Made by a program: the position numbers and the translations under genes. Below are positions 1 through 5,415 of a stretch of DNA of 7,378 nt, one piece after another. The stretch's first letter is position 1. Each line of letters starts with the position of its first letter. Source of the stretch: an uncultured Mycoplasmatota bacterium (GTDB taxonomy: Bacteria > Bacillota_I > Bacilli_A > RF39 > UBA660); NCBI GenBank assembly GCA_946491675.1, contig CAMLYN010000051.1, positions 1 through 7,378 of the forward strand, in the 5' to 3' direction. The notes under the pieces are model-generated. The model was not told where the DNA came from, searched no databases, and saw nothing but the letters and a program-made list of their open reading frames with translations.

Positions 1-1
1 T

Positions 2-1303
2 GAAGCTTCAATTAGATATGGTAAAGGATTAAACTATGAATATACTTTAAAAGCGATTAATAGAGCCTGTCACCTACTAGAAAAATATGCTGACGCTAAA
101 GTTTTAAAAGGAATAGTTACACATGATTTAGTTGATAAAAAAACTAATATTGTCGAATTTACAGCTGATGAAGTAAACAAGATTTTGGGTATTAATATTA
201 GTCATGAAGATATGGAAATAGAACTTAAAAGATTAGATTTTGATTATCAAGTAAAGAAAGACACATTTATTGTTACAATCCCTAGAAGAAGATTAGATAT
301 TGATCCTAATGTTAATGATATTGCTGAAGAAATAGGTAGATTATATGGTTATCATAATTTAGTTTCGACTTTACCTAAAACTAGTATTAGAAAAGGTGAA
401 TATGTTGGTAATGTTAAATATCGCAAAATTATTTCTAAAAGATTAAGAAGTTTAGGTTTAAATGAAGTTAAAACTTATACATTAGTTTCTCGTGAAATGG
501 CTGATTTATTTAAATATGATAATAAAGAAAATATAATTTTGCCAAATCCGATGAGTAGTGATAAAGAATGTATTAGAACTACTTTAATTCCATCATTATT
601 AAATGTTTTAAACTATAATAAAACACATAAAGTAAGCGATATTATGATTTATGAAATAGCTAAAACATACGACATAAACTATCAAGAAACTAGTAAAATA
701 TGTGTTTTAATGAAAGGTAATTATATTAATAACAATTGGAATAATATTAAAATACCAGTTGACTTTTATTTGATTAAAGGTATTTTAGAAAATATATTAG
801 ATTATTTAGGCTTAAAAAATCGTTATAGTTTAGTTGTTGATAATATTCCTAATATGCATCCTGGTATGAGTGCGAAAGTTTTATTAGATAGAAAAGAAAT
901 TGGTATTATTGGTAGAATTCATCCACTACTTGCTAAAGATGATATTTATCTATTTGAAATCAATATGGATGCTTTAATTACTAATATTAAACCTTTAAAA
1001 TATAAAGAAGTTTCTAAATATCCAAGTATTAATAAAGATTTAGCTTTTATCGTTAAAAAAGATGTTTCTTCTAATGAAATAAGCGATGTGATTAAAAAAT
1101 CAGGTGGTAGACTATTAAATAACATTGAAGTGTTTGATGTTTATACTGGTGAAAAATTGGAAAGTAATGAAAAATCAATTGCTTACTCTTTAACATTTAA
1201 TGATCCAACTAAAACTTTAACTGAAGAAGAGATTAATACTTTGTTTGAAAAAATAATTAAAGATGTTGAAAGCAAATTAGATGCGAAATTAAGAAATATG
1301 TAG
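2..1303 (+). CDS. pheT: Phenylalanine--tRNA ligase beta subunit, 3' part (5' end outside window)
   Basis: Partial gene: the frame is already open at the window edge, and 433 residues are visible of a protein usually near 800. PheT pairs with PheS in an alpha2-beta2 cytosolic enzyme that charges tRNA-Phe. Seen in order: the EASIRYGKG segment (end of the B3/B4 editing region, where the family has an SxRxxxG pattern), a B5 domain at visible residues about 50-120 with RRRLDIDPNVNDIAEEIGRL followed by YGY, the catalytic-like core, and a C-terminal FDX-ACB anticodon-binding domain over about the last 99 residues (YPSINKDLAFIV, then FDVYTG, ending in DAKLRNM). An in-frame TTG at 185 is internal and not a start, because the B5 domain begins before it. 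pheS is expected just upstream. The stop is TAG, and the last codons lie inside a terminator hairpin. The identification is secure from domain order and motifs. Confidence 0.97.
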   Translation, partial: EASIRYGKGLNYEYTLKAINRACHLLEKYADAKVLKGIVTHDLVDKKTNIVEFTADEVNKILGINISHEDMEIELKRLDFDYQVKKDTFIVTIPRRRLDIDPNVNDIAEEIGRLYGYHNLVSTLPKTSIRKGEYVGNVKYRKIISKRLRSLGLNEVKTYTLVSREMADLFKYDNKENIILPNPMSSDKECIRTTLIPSLLNVLNYNKTHKVSDIMIYEIAKTYDINYQETSKICVLMKGNYINNNWNNIKIPVDFYLIKGILENILDYLGLKNRYSLVVDNIPNMHPGMSAKVLLDRKEIGIIGRIHPLLAKDDIYLFEINMDALITNIKPLKYKEVSKYPSINKDLAFIVKKDVSSNEISDVIKKSGGRLLNNIEVFDVYTGEKLESNEKSIAYSLTFNDPTKTLTEEEINTLFEKIIKDVESKLDAKLRNM

Positions 1304-1330
1304 CATTTTATTTGCTTTTCTTTTTATTTT
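1268..1330 (+). terminator. Intrinsic terminator of pheT, overlapping the end of the gene
   Basis: The arms at 1268-1284 and 1303-1319 pair almost continuously: GAAAGCAAAT with ATTTGCTTTT, one T/T mismatch, then AGATGC with GCATTT, including two G.U pairs. The loop is 18 nt (1285-1302), and a T-rich tract (CTTTTTATTTTT) follows to 1330. The left arm is inside the pheT coding sequence and the TAG stop touches the right arm. Stem and tract are seen directly; terminator function is inferred. Confidence 0.7.
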
Positions 1331-1339
1331 TGATATAAT
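1331..1339 (+). promoter_or_regulatory. Extended -10 promoter for the antitoxin-fic operon
   Basis: TGATATAAT is a perfect extended -10 (TGn-TATAAT). No good -35 is seen; the best is TTGCTT at 1312-1317 with a 16-bp spacer. The expected start site, about 7 nt downstream, falls at about 1346, on the AGGTG ribosome binding site (1346-1350), giving a leader of only about 10 nt before the ATG at 1356. Confidence 0.7.
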
Positions 1340-1355
1340 TATTTTAGGTGATGTT

Positions 1356-1565
1356 ATGAACGATCATTTAGAAAAAAAAGTTGATTCGGCAATCGGTAAC
1401 ATTGAAATTGAAGGCCATGATATTTCACAAACAGAAAAAGCTCTAATTTTAAAAACTTTTAGAAAATATAAAGATCGTCTTGGTGATAAAGCAATTGATT
1501 CTCTTCTTTATGGATTAGTTAGTCAAATAGAATATGAGGAAAAAGAAGATGCCAAAACAAAGTAA
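1356..1565 (+). CDS. VbhA-like antitoxin of a class I Fic toxin-antitoxin pair
   Basis: A 69-residue, charged, probably all-helical protein. Residues 11-23 read SAIGNIEIEGHDI, which fits the inhibitory helix of VbhA-type antitoxins (family motif [S/T]xxxE[G/N]). In that family the motif glutamate (here E19, followed by G20) reaches into the Fic active site, contacts the second arginine of the Fic motif and blocks productive ATP binding. The first motif position is Asn15 instead of Ser/Thr. The rest (residues 24-60, with a KDRLGDKAIDSLL stretch) looks like the helices that wrap the toxin. The start is ATG 1356, 5 nt after AGGTG; another ATG at 1351 touches the ribosome binding site and reads only two codons. 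The next gene is a Fic toxin overlapping this one by 17 nt, which is the strongest support for the call. It probably acts in the cytosol by direct binding. Confidence 0.85.
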   Translation: MNDHLEKKVDSAIGNIEIEGHDISQTEKALILKTFRKYKDRLGDKAIDSLLYGLVSQIEYEEKEDAKTK

Positions 1566-2220
1566 TATTAGTGAAGCTTTGAGTCATCAATCAAAATATT
1601 GTTATTCTAATAGTGATGTTTTGATTAATAGTCAAGGCATAAAGGATCAAGAAACTTTAGATATTGTTGAAAGAAGAATTAGTGCTTTAATGCTTTTAGA
1701 TTTACAAACTAAGAAAACTCCTAAAGCTTTTGAATTATTTCGAATTGATTATTTATTGAAAATTCACGAGCATGTTTTTGGCTATCTTTATTCATTCGCT
1801 GGTAAAATAAGAACAGAAAATATAGTTAAAGGTAATACTCCTTTTTTCCGACCAGAATATATTGCTAGTTATTTAAGAATGACTATTGACAAAATGAAAG
1901 ATGATGTGAAAAAATTAAAAACTAAAGAAGATGTTGTTCATTTTTTGGCTTATTATTACTCTGAATTAAATATTATTCATCCTTTTAGAGAAGGTAATGG
2001 ACGAGTATTAAGGGAATATTTAAGACAAGTAGTTAATTTTATCTCTTTGAATAATTCTTTAGATTATGAACTAGATTTTTCTAGTATTGATGAAGAAGAT
2101 AAAAAAAATTTATTGAACGGTTCAATTGTAAGTGCTGCTACTGGTGAATTAGAATATTTATATTTATTTTTTGATAGTACTTTAAAAGAAAAAGTAGTTA
2201 ATCAATCATTTAAAAGATAA
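1549..2220 (+). CDS. fic: Fic-domain AMP-transferase toxin
   Basis: A 223-residue Fic (Fido) protein. Such enzymes usually transfer AMP from ATP to a Ser/Thr/Tyr hydroxyl of a target protein; in FicT/VbhT-type toxins the known targets are topoisomerase IV and DNA gyrase, which is family knowledge and not shown here. The complete catalytic motif HPFREGNGRVLR is at residues 144-155, with catalytic His144, the metal-binding acidic residue Glu148 and the phosphate-binding GNGR. The upstream segment SDVLINSQGIKDQETL (22-37) and the flap KGNTPFFRPEYI (94-105) are typical of the family. No inhibitory [S/T]xxxE[G/N] helix is seen within the protein, so control should come from the preceding antitoxin. 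The start ATG 1549 is preferred because AGGA (1537-1540) lies 8 nt before it; the in-frame ATG at 1534 lies upstream of that site. The 17-nt overlap suggests translational coupling. All key residues are intact, so the toxin is predicted active. Confidence 0.95.
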   Translation: MPKQSNISEALSHQSKYCYSNSDVLINSQGIKDQETLDIVERRISALMLLDLQTKKTPKAFELFRIDYLLKIHEHVFGYLYSFAGKIRTENIVKGNTPFFRPEYIASYLRMTIDKMKDDVKKLKTKEDVVHFLAYYYSELNIIHPFREGNGRVLREYLRQVVNFISLNNSLDYELDFSSIDEEDKKNLLNGSIVSAATGELEYLYLFFDSTLKEKVVNQSFKR

Positions 2221-2240
2221 AATCTAGTTTTATCTTTTTT
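2212..2240 (+). terminator. Intrinsic terminator of the fic operon, overlapping its stop codon
   Basis: A perfect 11-bp inverted repeat, AAAAGATAAAA (2212-2222) and TTTTATCTTTT (2228-2238), has the loop TCTAG and ends in a run of six T. The fic TAA (2218-2220) is inside the left arm. The stem has one G-C pair only, so it is weak in energy. The preceding A-run means it could also act on the other strand. Confidence 0.7.
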
Positions 2241-2241
2241 A

Positions 2242-2250
2242 TGTTATAAT
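2242..2250 (+). promoter_or_regulatory. Extended -10 promoter for the mutL operon
   Basis: TGTTATAAT is a perfect TGn-TATAAT box that begins one base after the fic terminator T-run. No -35 element is recognisable; that position lies within the terminator stem. The expected start site is about 2257, next to AGGTG (2258-2262), giving a leader of about 12 nt. Confidence 0.7.
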
Positions 2251-2268
2251 ATTATTTAGGTGAAGTAT

Positions 2269-4053
2269 ATGAGTAAAATAAAAGTGATGGATGAAATTCT
2301 AGCTAACAAAATAGCTGCCGGTGAAGTCGTTGAAAGATGTGCTTCAGTTGTTAAAGAATTAGTTGAAAATAGTATTGATGCTGATAGTCGTGAGATAAAA
2401 ATTGAATTAAAAGAAGCTGGAACTAGTTTAATTAAAGTAACTGATGATGGTACTGGGATGGACAAAGAAGATGCTGTTGTAGCTTTTAGTCGTCATGCGA
2501 CAAGTAAAATAATGGACGAATCTGATTTATACAACATTAACACTTTAGGTTTTAGAGGTGAAGCTTTAGCTAGTATTGCTTCTGTTAGTAATGTTTTACT
2601 TAAAACTAGTACAGGAGATGTTGGAACTTTAGTTAACATTAAAGGTGGTAAATTAGTCAAAGTTGAAAATACCGATGCTAGAAAAGGAACAGTTATTGAG
2701 GTAAGCGAATTATTTTATAATACACCAGCTCGTCTTAAACATATGAAAAGTTTATATACAGAATTAGCTAGTATTACGGATTATGTTAATAAAATAGCTT
2801 TATCACATCCCGAAATTAGATTTACTTTAATTAATAATAACAATATCATTTTGAAAACTGATGGTTCTAGTAATTTACTTAAAACAATAAGTGCGATTTA
2901 TGGCATGGATACAGCTCGTAAAATGTTAGAGGTAAATGGTGAAGATGATGACTATATTATAAATGGTTTTATAAGTCTACCTGAAGTAAATAGATCAGGG
3001 AGAAATCACATTATTACTTTAGTAAATGGTAGAGTAGTTAGAAACCAAGAATTAAATAAAATAATTAATGATAGTTATCATTCTTATAAACCAGATAATA
3101 GATATCCTATTGTTGTTATAAATATTGAATTAGATCCTAGCTTAGTAGATGTTAATATTCATCCTACTAAGATGGATATTAAGTTTAGTAAATTAGAAGA
3201 ATTATTAGATTTAGTAAAAAAAACAATTATTAATAAATTAAATAGACAAACATTAATTCCTGTAATAGAGCAACCAATCAATGATTTTAATGAATCAATT
3301 ATTGAAGAAAAAGTAATAGAACATAAAGAAACAAAAATAGAATTAATAGAAACAAAAGAAGTATTTCCTAAAATTGAAAAGCCAAAATATGAAGAAATAA
3401 CTTTAAATTTTGATAATGAAGTAATTAAAGAAGAAGAACCAAAATATGAAGAAAGACTACCTTTATTATATCCAGTTGGTTTAGTTCATGGGACTTATAT
3501 AGTTTGTCAAAATGAAATAGGTATGTATTTAATTGACCAACATGCTGCTAAAGAAAGAGTAAATTATGAATTGTTTTTAGATAGATTATCTAATCCAATT
3601 AAAGATAAAATACCACTTTTATTGCCAATGACAATTGAATTATCTAATAATGAATATATTATTTTAAAAGAAAATTTTGAGTTTTTAAATAATATGGGAT
3701 TCGATATTGAAGAATTTGGTATTAATTCTGTTATTATTAAATCTCATCCTGTTTGGTTAACTAAAGGTTTTGAAGATTTACAGATAAGGAAAATTATTGA
3801 AGCGGTTATCCATAAAGAAAAAGATTTTGATTTATCTAAATTTAATGATCATTTATCTGCTACTTTAGCTTGTAAAGCAAGTATTAAAGCTAATACTAAT
3901 TTGAGTATTAATGAAATGGAAGAATTAATTAATGATTTAAGAAAATGTCATAATCCATTTAATTGTCCTCATGGGAGACCTACTATTATTACATTTACTA
4001 AATATGAATTAGAAAAAATGTTTAAAAGAAGTGGTTTTGAAAGTTTAAAATAA
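2269..4053 (+). CDS. mutL: DNA mismatch repair protein MutL (endonuclease type)
   Basis: A 594-residue MutL, normal length. MutL is recruited by mismatch-bound MutS and, in most bacteria lacking MutH, nicks the daughter strand itself. The N-terminal GHKL ATPase (about 1-325) shows NKIAAGEVVERCASVVKELV with E33-N34, DDGTGM (59-64), ATSKI (77-81), GFRGEALASI (94-103) and NIHPTK (296-301, Lys301). A Lys/Glu-rich linker covers about 335-395. The C-terminal dimerisation/nuclease domain has DQHAAKERVNYE (423-434), an exact DQHA(x)2E(x)4E endonuclease motif, ACKAS (534-538) and NCPHGRP (565-571). Cys24 stands where most MutL proteins have Pro (ERPASVV). ATG 2269 is chosen because AGGTG lies 6 nt upstream; a GTG at 2260 is part of that ribosome binding site. 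It is the first gene of an operon with the two genes that follow. mutS is not in the window. Confidence 0.98.
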   Translation: MSKIKVMDEILANKIAAGEVVERCASVVKELVENSIDADSREIKIELKEAGTSLIKVTDDGTGMDKEDAVVAFSRHATSKIMDESDLYNINTLGFRGEALASIASVSNVLLKTSTGDVGTLVNIKGGKLVKVENTDARKGTVIEVSELFYNTPARLKHMKSLYTELASITDYVNKIALSHPEIRFTLINNNNIILKTDGSSNLLKTISAIYGMDTARKMLEVNGEDDDYIINGFISLPEVNRSGRNHIITLVNGRVVRNQELNKIINDSYHSYKPDNRYPIVVINIELDPSLVDVNIHPTKMDIKFSKLEELLDLVKKTIINKLNRQTLIPVIEQPINDFNESIIEEKVIEHKETKIELIETKEVFPKIEKPKYEEITLNFDNEVIKEEEPKYEERLPLLYPVGLVHGTYIVCQNEIGMYLIDQHAAKERVNYELFLDRLSNPIKDKIPLLLPMTIELSNNEYIILKENFEFLNNMGFDIEEFGINSVIIKSHPVWLTKGFEDLQIRKIIEAVIHKEKDFDLSKFNDHLSATLACKASIKANTNLSINEMEELINDLRKCHNPFNCPHGRPTIITFTKYELEKMFKRSGFESLK

Positions 4054-4065
4054 AGGAGAATTATT

Positions 4066-4650
4066 ATGAATTTATTAGGTACAAAAGAAATTGAGACAGA
4101 TAGACTGATATTAAAAATTCCAACTATGAAAGAGCAAAAGATATTATGGGAGATATTAATGATCCCTGAAGTTAATAGATATTATCTTGATATAAATAAA
4201 AAGTTTAAAGATAGATTGTTGAATTGGGAAATTCAAAAAAAATTTTATGAAGAAAAAGTTAATCATGCTAAAGATAAAGATAAATTTGAATGGAGTATAT
4301 TTTTAAAAAATAATGGTGAATGTATAGGGCAAATCAATTCTCATATTTCTTCTAAAGAATGTGATGAAGAAAATACCATGTCACTAGGATGGTATTTTAA
4401 TCCAAAATATCAAAAACGAGGATACGCAACTGAAGCAGCCTTAGCAATGATAAATTATATGTTTAATGAGGTTAATTTAAAAAAATACAAAACAAGTGCT
4501 GCAATTCCTAATATCGCTTCTTGGAAGTTAATGGAAAAATTAGGGTTTATTCGTGATAAAAACAAAACAATTTTTAATGAATATACGTTTGTTGATGAAC
4601 CTGTAGAATCATATATTTATGAATTAAATAAAGATGAATATTCAAAATGA
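4066..4650 (+). CDS. GNAT family N-acetyltransferase (RimJ/RimL type)
   Basis: A 194-residue protein of the Acetyltransf_3 kind, which transfers the acetyl group of acetyl-CoA to an amine; the acceptor (ribosomal protein N-terminus, small molecule or other) cannot be told. It begins with the family-typical IETDRLILKIPT (9-20). It has the central strand GECIGQINSH (84-93), the pyrophosphate-binding loop QKRGYA (116-121, pattern Q/RxxGxA) in YQKRGYATEAA, and NIASWKLMEKLGF (149-161), the usual C-terminal motif. No membrane segment or signal is seen. Its AAAGGAG ribosome binding site (4052-4058) begins on the mutL stop codon and lies 7 nt before the ATG, so it is co-transcribed with mutL. It ends with TGA in an ATGA arrangement just before the Nudix gene. 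The family is confident; the substrate is unknown. Confidence 0.92.
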   Translation: MNLLGTKEIETDRLILKIPTMKEQKILWEILMIPEVNRYYLDINKKFKDRLLNWEIQKKFYEEKVNHAKDKDKFEWSIFLKNNGECIGQINSHISSKECDEENTMSLGWYFNPKYQKRGYATEAALAMINYMFNEVNLKKYKTSAAIPNIASWKLMEKLGFIRDKNKTIFNEYTFVDEPVESYIYELNKDEYSK

Positions 4651-4656
4651 AGGTGG
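4651..4656 (+). promoter_or_regulatory. Ribosome binding site that decides the Nudix start
   Basis: AGGTGG lies 5 nt before ATG 4662. An earlier in-frame ATG at 4647, overlapping the acetyltransferase stop as ATGA, would put this site inside the gene, so 4662 is preferred. Confidence 0.65.
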
Positions 4657-4661
4657 AAAAA

Positions 4662-5099
4662 ATGGATATTGATTTTAAAGAAAATGATTATAGATTTTTA
4701 GTTAGATGTTCGGCTTTTATTATTAATTCAAAAAACGAGATATTATTATTTAAATATAAAAATGCTGATTATTATTTATTGCCAGGTGGAAGAGTAAATA
4801 AATTAGAAGATAGTAAGACAGCAATAATAAGAGAAATAAAAGAAGAATTAGGAATAGAATTGGATTTTGAATTATTATGTGTTTTTGAAAATATTTTAAA
4901 AGAAGAAAAAATTCAAAATATAGATTTTTGTTATTATGCTAAGTATAATGGCGTAATAACTCCACAGGAAGATAAAAATCAAATATTTCAATTTATTGAT
5001 ATAAAAAAAATAGAAGATTATAATTTAAAACCTTCTATTTTAAAAGATATTATTAAAAAATTTGATATTAATTTAAAACATTTTATTAATTATGAATAA
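4662..5099 (+). CDS. Nudix hydrolase
   Basis: A 145-residue single-domain Nudix protein that hydrolyses a nucleoside diphosphate linked to another group (X). The complete Nudix box is at 43-65: G43, five residues, E49, seven residues, then REIKEELGI (57-65), with Arg57, Glu58, Glu61 and Glu62 in the Mg-binding places. The preceding YYLLPGG is the usual entry to the box. The box alone does not give the substrate; MutT-like nucleotide cleaning, ADP-ribose or dinucleotide hydrolysis are all possible. It is the last gene of the mutL operon, 11 nt after the acetyltransferase stop with the start used here. No convincing terminator follows directly, so transcripts may run on to the one at 5331-5371, across the small toxin gene. 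Confidence 0.93.
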   Translation: MDIDFKENDYRFLVRCSAFIINSKNEILLFKYKNADYYLLPGGRVNKLEDSKTAIIREIKEELGIELDFELLCVFENILKEEKIQNIDFCYYAKYNGVITPQEDKNQIFQFIDIKKIEDYNLKPSILKDIIKKFDINLKHFINYE

Positions 5100-5103
5100 A
5101 TTA

Positions 5104-5132
5104 TTGAATAATAAGTTAATTTATAGTATACT
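5104..5132 (+). promoter_or_regulatory. Promoter of the small hydrophobic peptide gene
   Basis: TTGAAT (5104-5109) and TATACT (5127-5132) are separated by exactly 17 bp. They match the consensus at 4/6 and 5/6 positions, the only convincing two-box promoter on this strand of the window. The start site is expected near 5139, giving a leader of about 58 nt, much longer than the leaders of the other promoters here. Confidence 0.65.
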
Positions 5133-5180
5133 TGTTAGTAGGAATATTTAGTTGTTGAGTGTCTGCCGAATCTTAAAAGA

Positions 5181-5187
5181 GAGGAGG
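5181..5187 (+). promoter_or_regulatory. Very strong ribosome binding site of the peptide gene
   Basis: GAGGAGG, within AGAGAGGAGG, is the most consensus-like Shine-Dalgarno sequence in the window, 9 nt before ATG 5197. Strong sites on tiny hydrophobic genes are typical of type I toxins, where RNA structure or an antisense RNA holds translation back. TCTT (5171-5174) can pair weakly with GAGA at its edge. Confidence 0.75.
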
Positions 5188-5196
5188 TTTGATAAA

Positions 5197-5289
5197 ATGT
5201 CAAAAAGAATTTTTATAATAAAAGTTCTAAAACACATTATTATCATTTTATCACTTCTTATCGTAATGATAATAGTTATAAAAAAATGA
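5197..5289 (+). CDS. Small hydrophobic peptide, candidate type I toxin
   Basis: A 30-residue peptide. A basic N-terminus (MSKR, then Lys9, Lys12, His13) precedes an uninterrupted hydrophobic stretch at about 14-28, rich in Ile, Leu and Val (HIIIILSLLIVMIIVI), and the C-terminus is KK before TGA. It would form one membrane-spanning helix. I do not recognise the family. The architecture fits a type I toxin: own promoter, structured leader of about 58 nt, very strong ribosome binding site, an antisense RNA covering the 3' end, and a transcript of about 230 nt ending at 5371. Such toxins (Fst, TxpA, BsrG and others) act at the membrane when antisense control fails. The TM-coding part itself folds as a hairpin (5236-5247 with 5265-5276). 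The alternative is a regulatory or leader peptide without toxicity. Function is inferred from architecture, not from similarity. Confidence 0.7.
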   Translation: MSKRIFIIKVLKHIIIILSLLIVMIIVIKK

Positions 5290-5317
5290 CACTTAATTCA
5301 ATAAAGAATTAAATGTC
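5280..5317 (-). terminator. Intrinsic terminator of the antisense RNA
   Basis: On the - strand, GACATTTAATTC and GAATTAAGTGTC form a 12-bp stem with loop TTTATT, followed by one A and seven T (A7 at 5280-5286 on the + strand). The only irregular pair is G.U on the - strand but a C/A mismatch on the + strand, and the T-run exists only for leftward transcription. This polarity supports a real - strand transcript. Confidence 0.7.
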
Positions 5318-5365
5318 TTCCAAAAATCTAGGTAGACATTCAACATTGCAAAACTGAATGTTCCC
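5280..5365 (-). ncRNA. Candidate antisense RNA antitoxin
   Basis: An inferred RNA of about 85 nt, running leftward from about 5365 (7 nt after a TATAAT box) to an intrinsic terminator ending at 5280. It is complementary to the 3' UTR and last codons of the hydrophobic peptide mRNA and does not reach the ribosome binding site. Its 5' part forms a stem (ACATTCA with TGAATGT) with a 12-nt loop, GTTTTGCAATGT, whose complement is the loop of the mRNA terminator hairpin, so a kissing contact is possible. It also contains TGTTGAATGTCTACC, which matches the toxin leader segment at 13 of 15 positions. The layout (convergent, 3' overlap) resembles BsrG/SR4 or TxpA/RatA. Existence and ends are predicted only. 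Confidence 0.6.
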
Positions 5366-5371
5366 TTTTTT
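5331..5371 (+). terminator. Intrinsic terminator of the toxin mRNA
   Basis: GACATTCA (5335-5342) pairs with TGAATGTT (5355-5362), including one G.U. GG (5331-5332) can add two pairs with CC (5364-5365), which brings the stem up to a run of six T (5366-5371). The loop is 12 nt, acattgcaaaac. The same left arm also pairs with the leader, so termination and leader pairing exclude each other. Confidence 0.65.
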
Positions 5372-5377
5372 ATTATA
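5372..5377 (-). promoter_or_regulatory. -10 box of the antisense RNA
   Basis: ATTATA on the + strand reads as a perfect TATAAT on the - strand, preceded by TTGCA. No good -35 is seen 17 bp upstream. It is placed so that transcription starts just outside the toxin terminator stem and runs over the toxin 3' UTR. Confidence 0.5.
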
Positions 5378-5415
5378 TGCAAGTTTTTTCCTTACATACT
5401 AATAATAACATATAT

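Larger units (their letters stand above)
5153..5345 (+). repeat. Long-range inverted repeat joining leader and 3' UTR of the toxin mRNA
   Basis: TGTTGAGTGTCTGCC (5153-5167, leader) and GGTAGACATTCAACA (5331-5345, 3' UTR) pair over all 15 positions in the + strand RNA, counting two G.U pairs. The 3' arm has two competing partners: AATGTCTTCC (5312-5321), which forms a local hairpin of 9 pairs out of 10, and TGAATGT (5355-5361), which forms the terminator. The structures cannot coexist. Confidence 0.7.

Noticed and set aside
1351..1359. ATG TTA TGA mini-frame before the antitoxin start
   Set aside because: It directly abuts the AGGTG site with no spacing and is two codons long; ATG 1356 is correctly spaced.
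2256..2465. Open frame of 69 codons on the - strand
   Set aside because: It lies fully opposite the conserved mutL start region with no ribosome binding site or recognisable product; it is a shadow of mutL.
3301..3366. Repeated ETK-IE segment in the MutL linker as a meaningful repeat
   Set aside because: The linker is low-complexity Lys/Glu sequence, as expected for a disordered region in an AT-rich genome.
4648..4650. TGA as tryptophan (Mycoplasma code) extending the acetyltransferase
   Set aside because: Read-through would run about 18 codons into the Nudix gene. Tryptophan is written TGG throughout the window, and TGA is positioned as a normal stop before a good ribosome binding site.
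5153..5345. Inverted repeat read as terminal repeats of a small mobile element
   Set aside because: The right arm is part of the toxin terminator and the left arm lies within the leader. There are no flanking target duplications, and the G.U pattern fits RNA pairing better.
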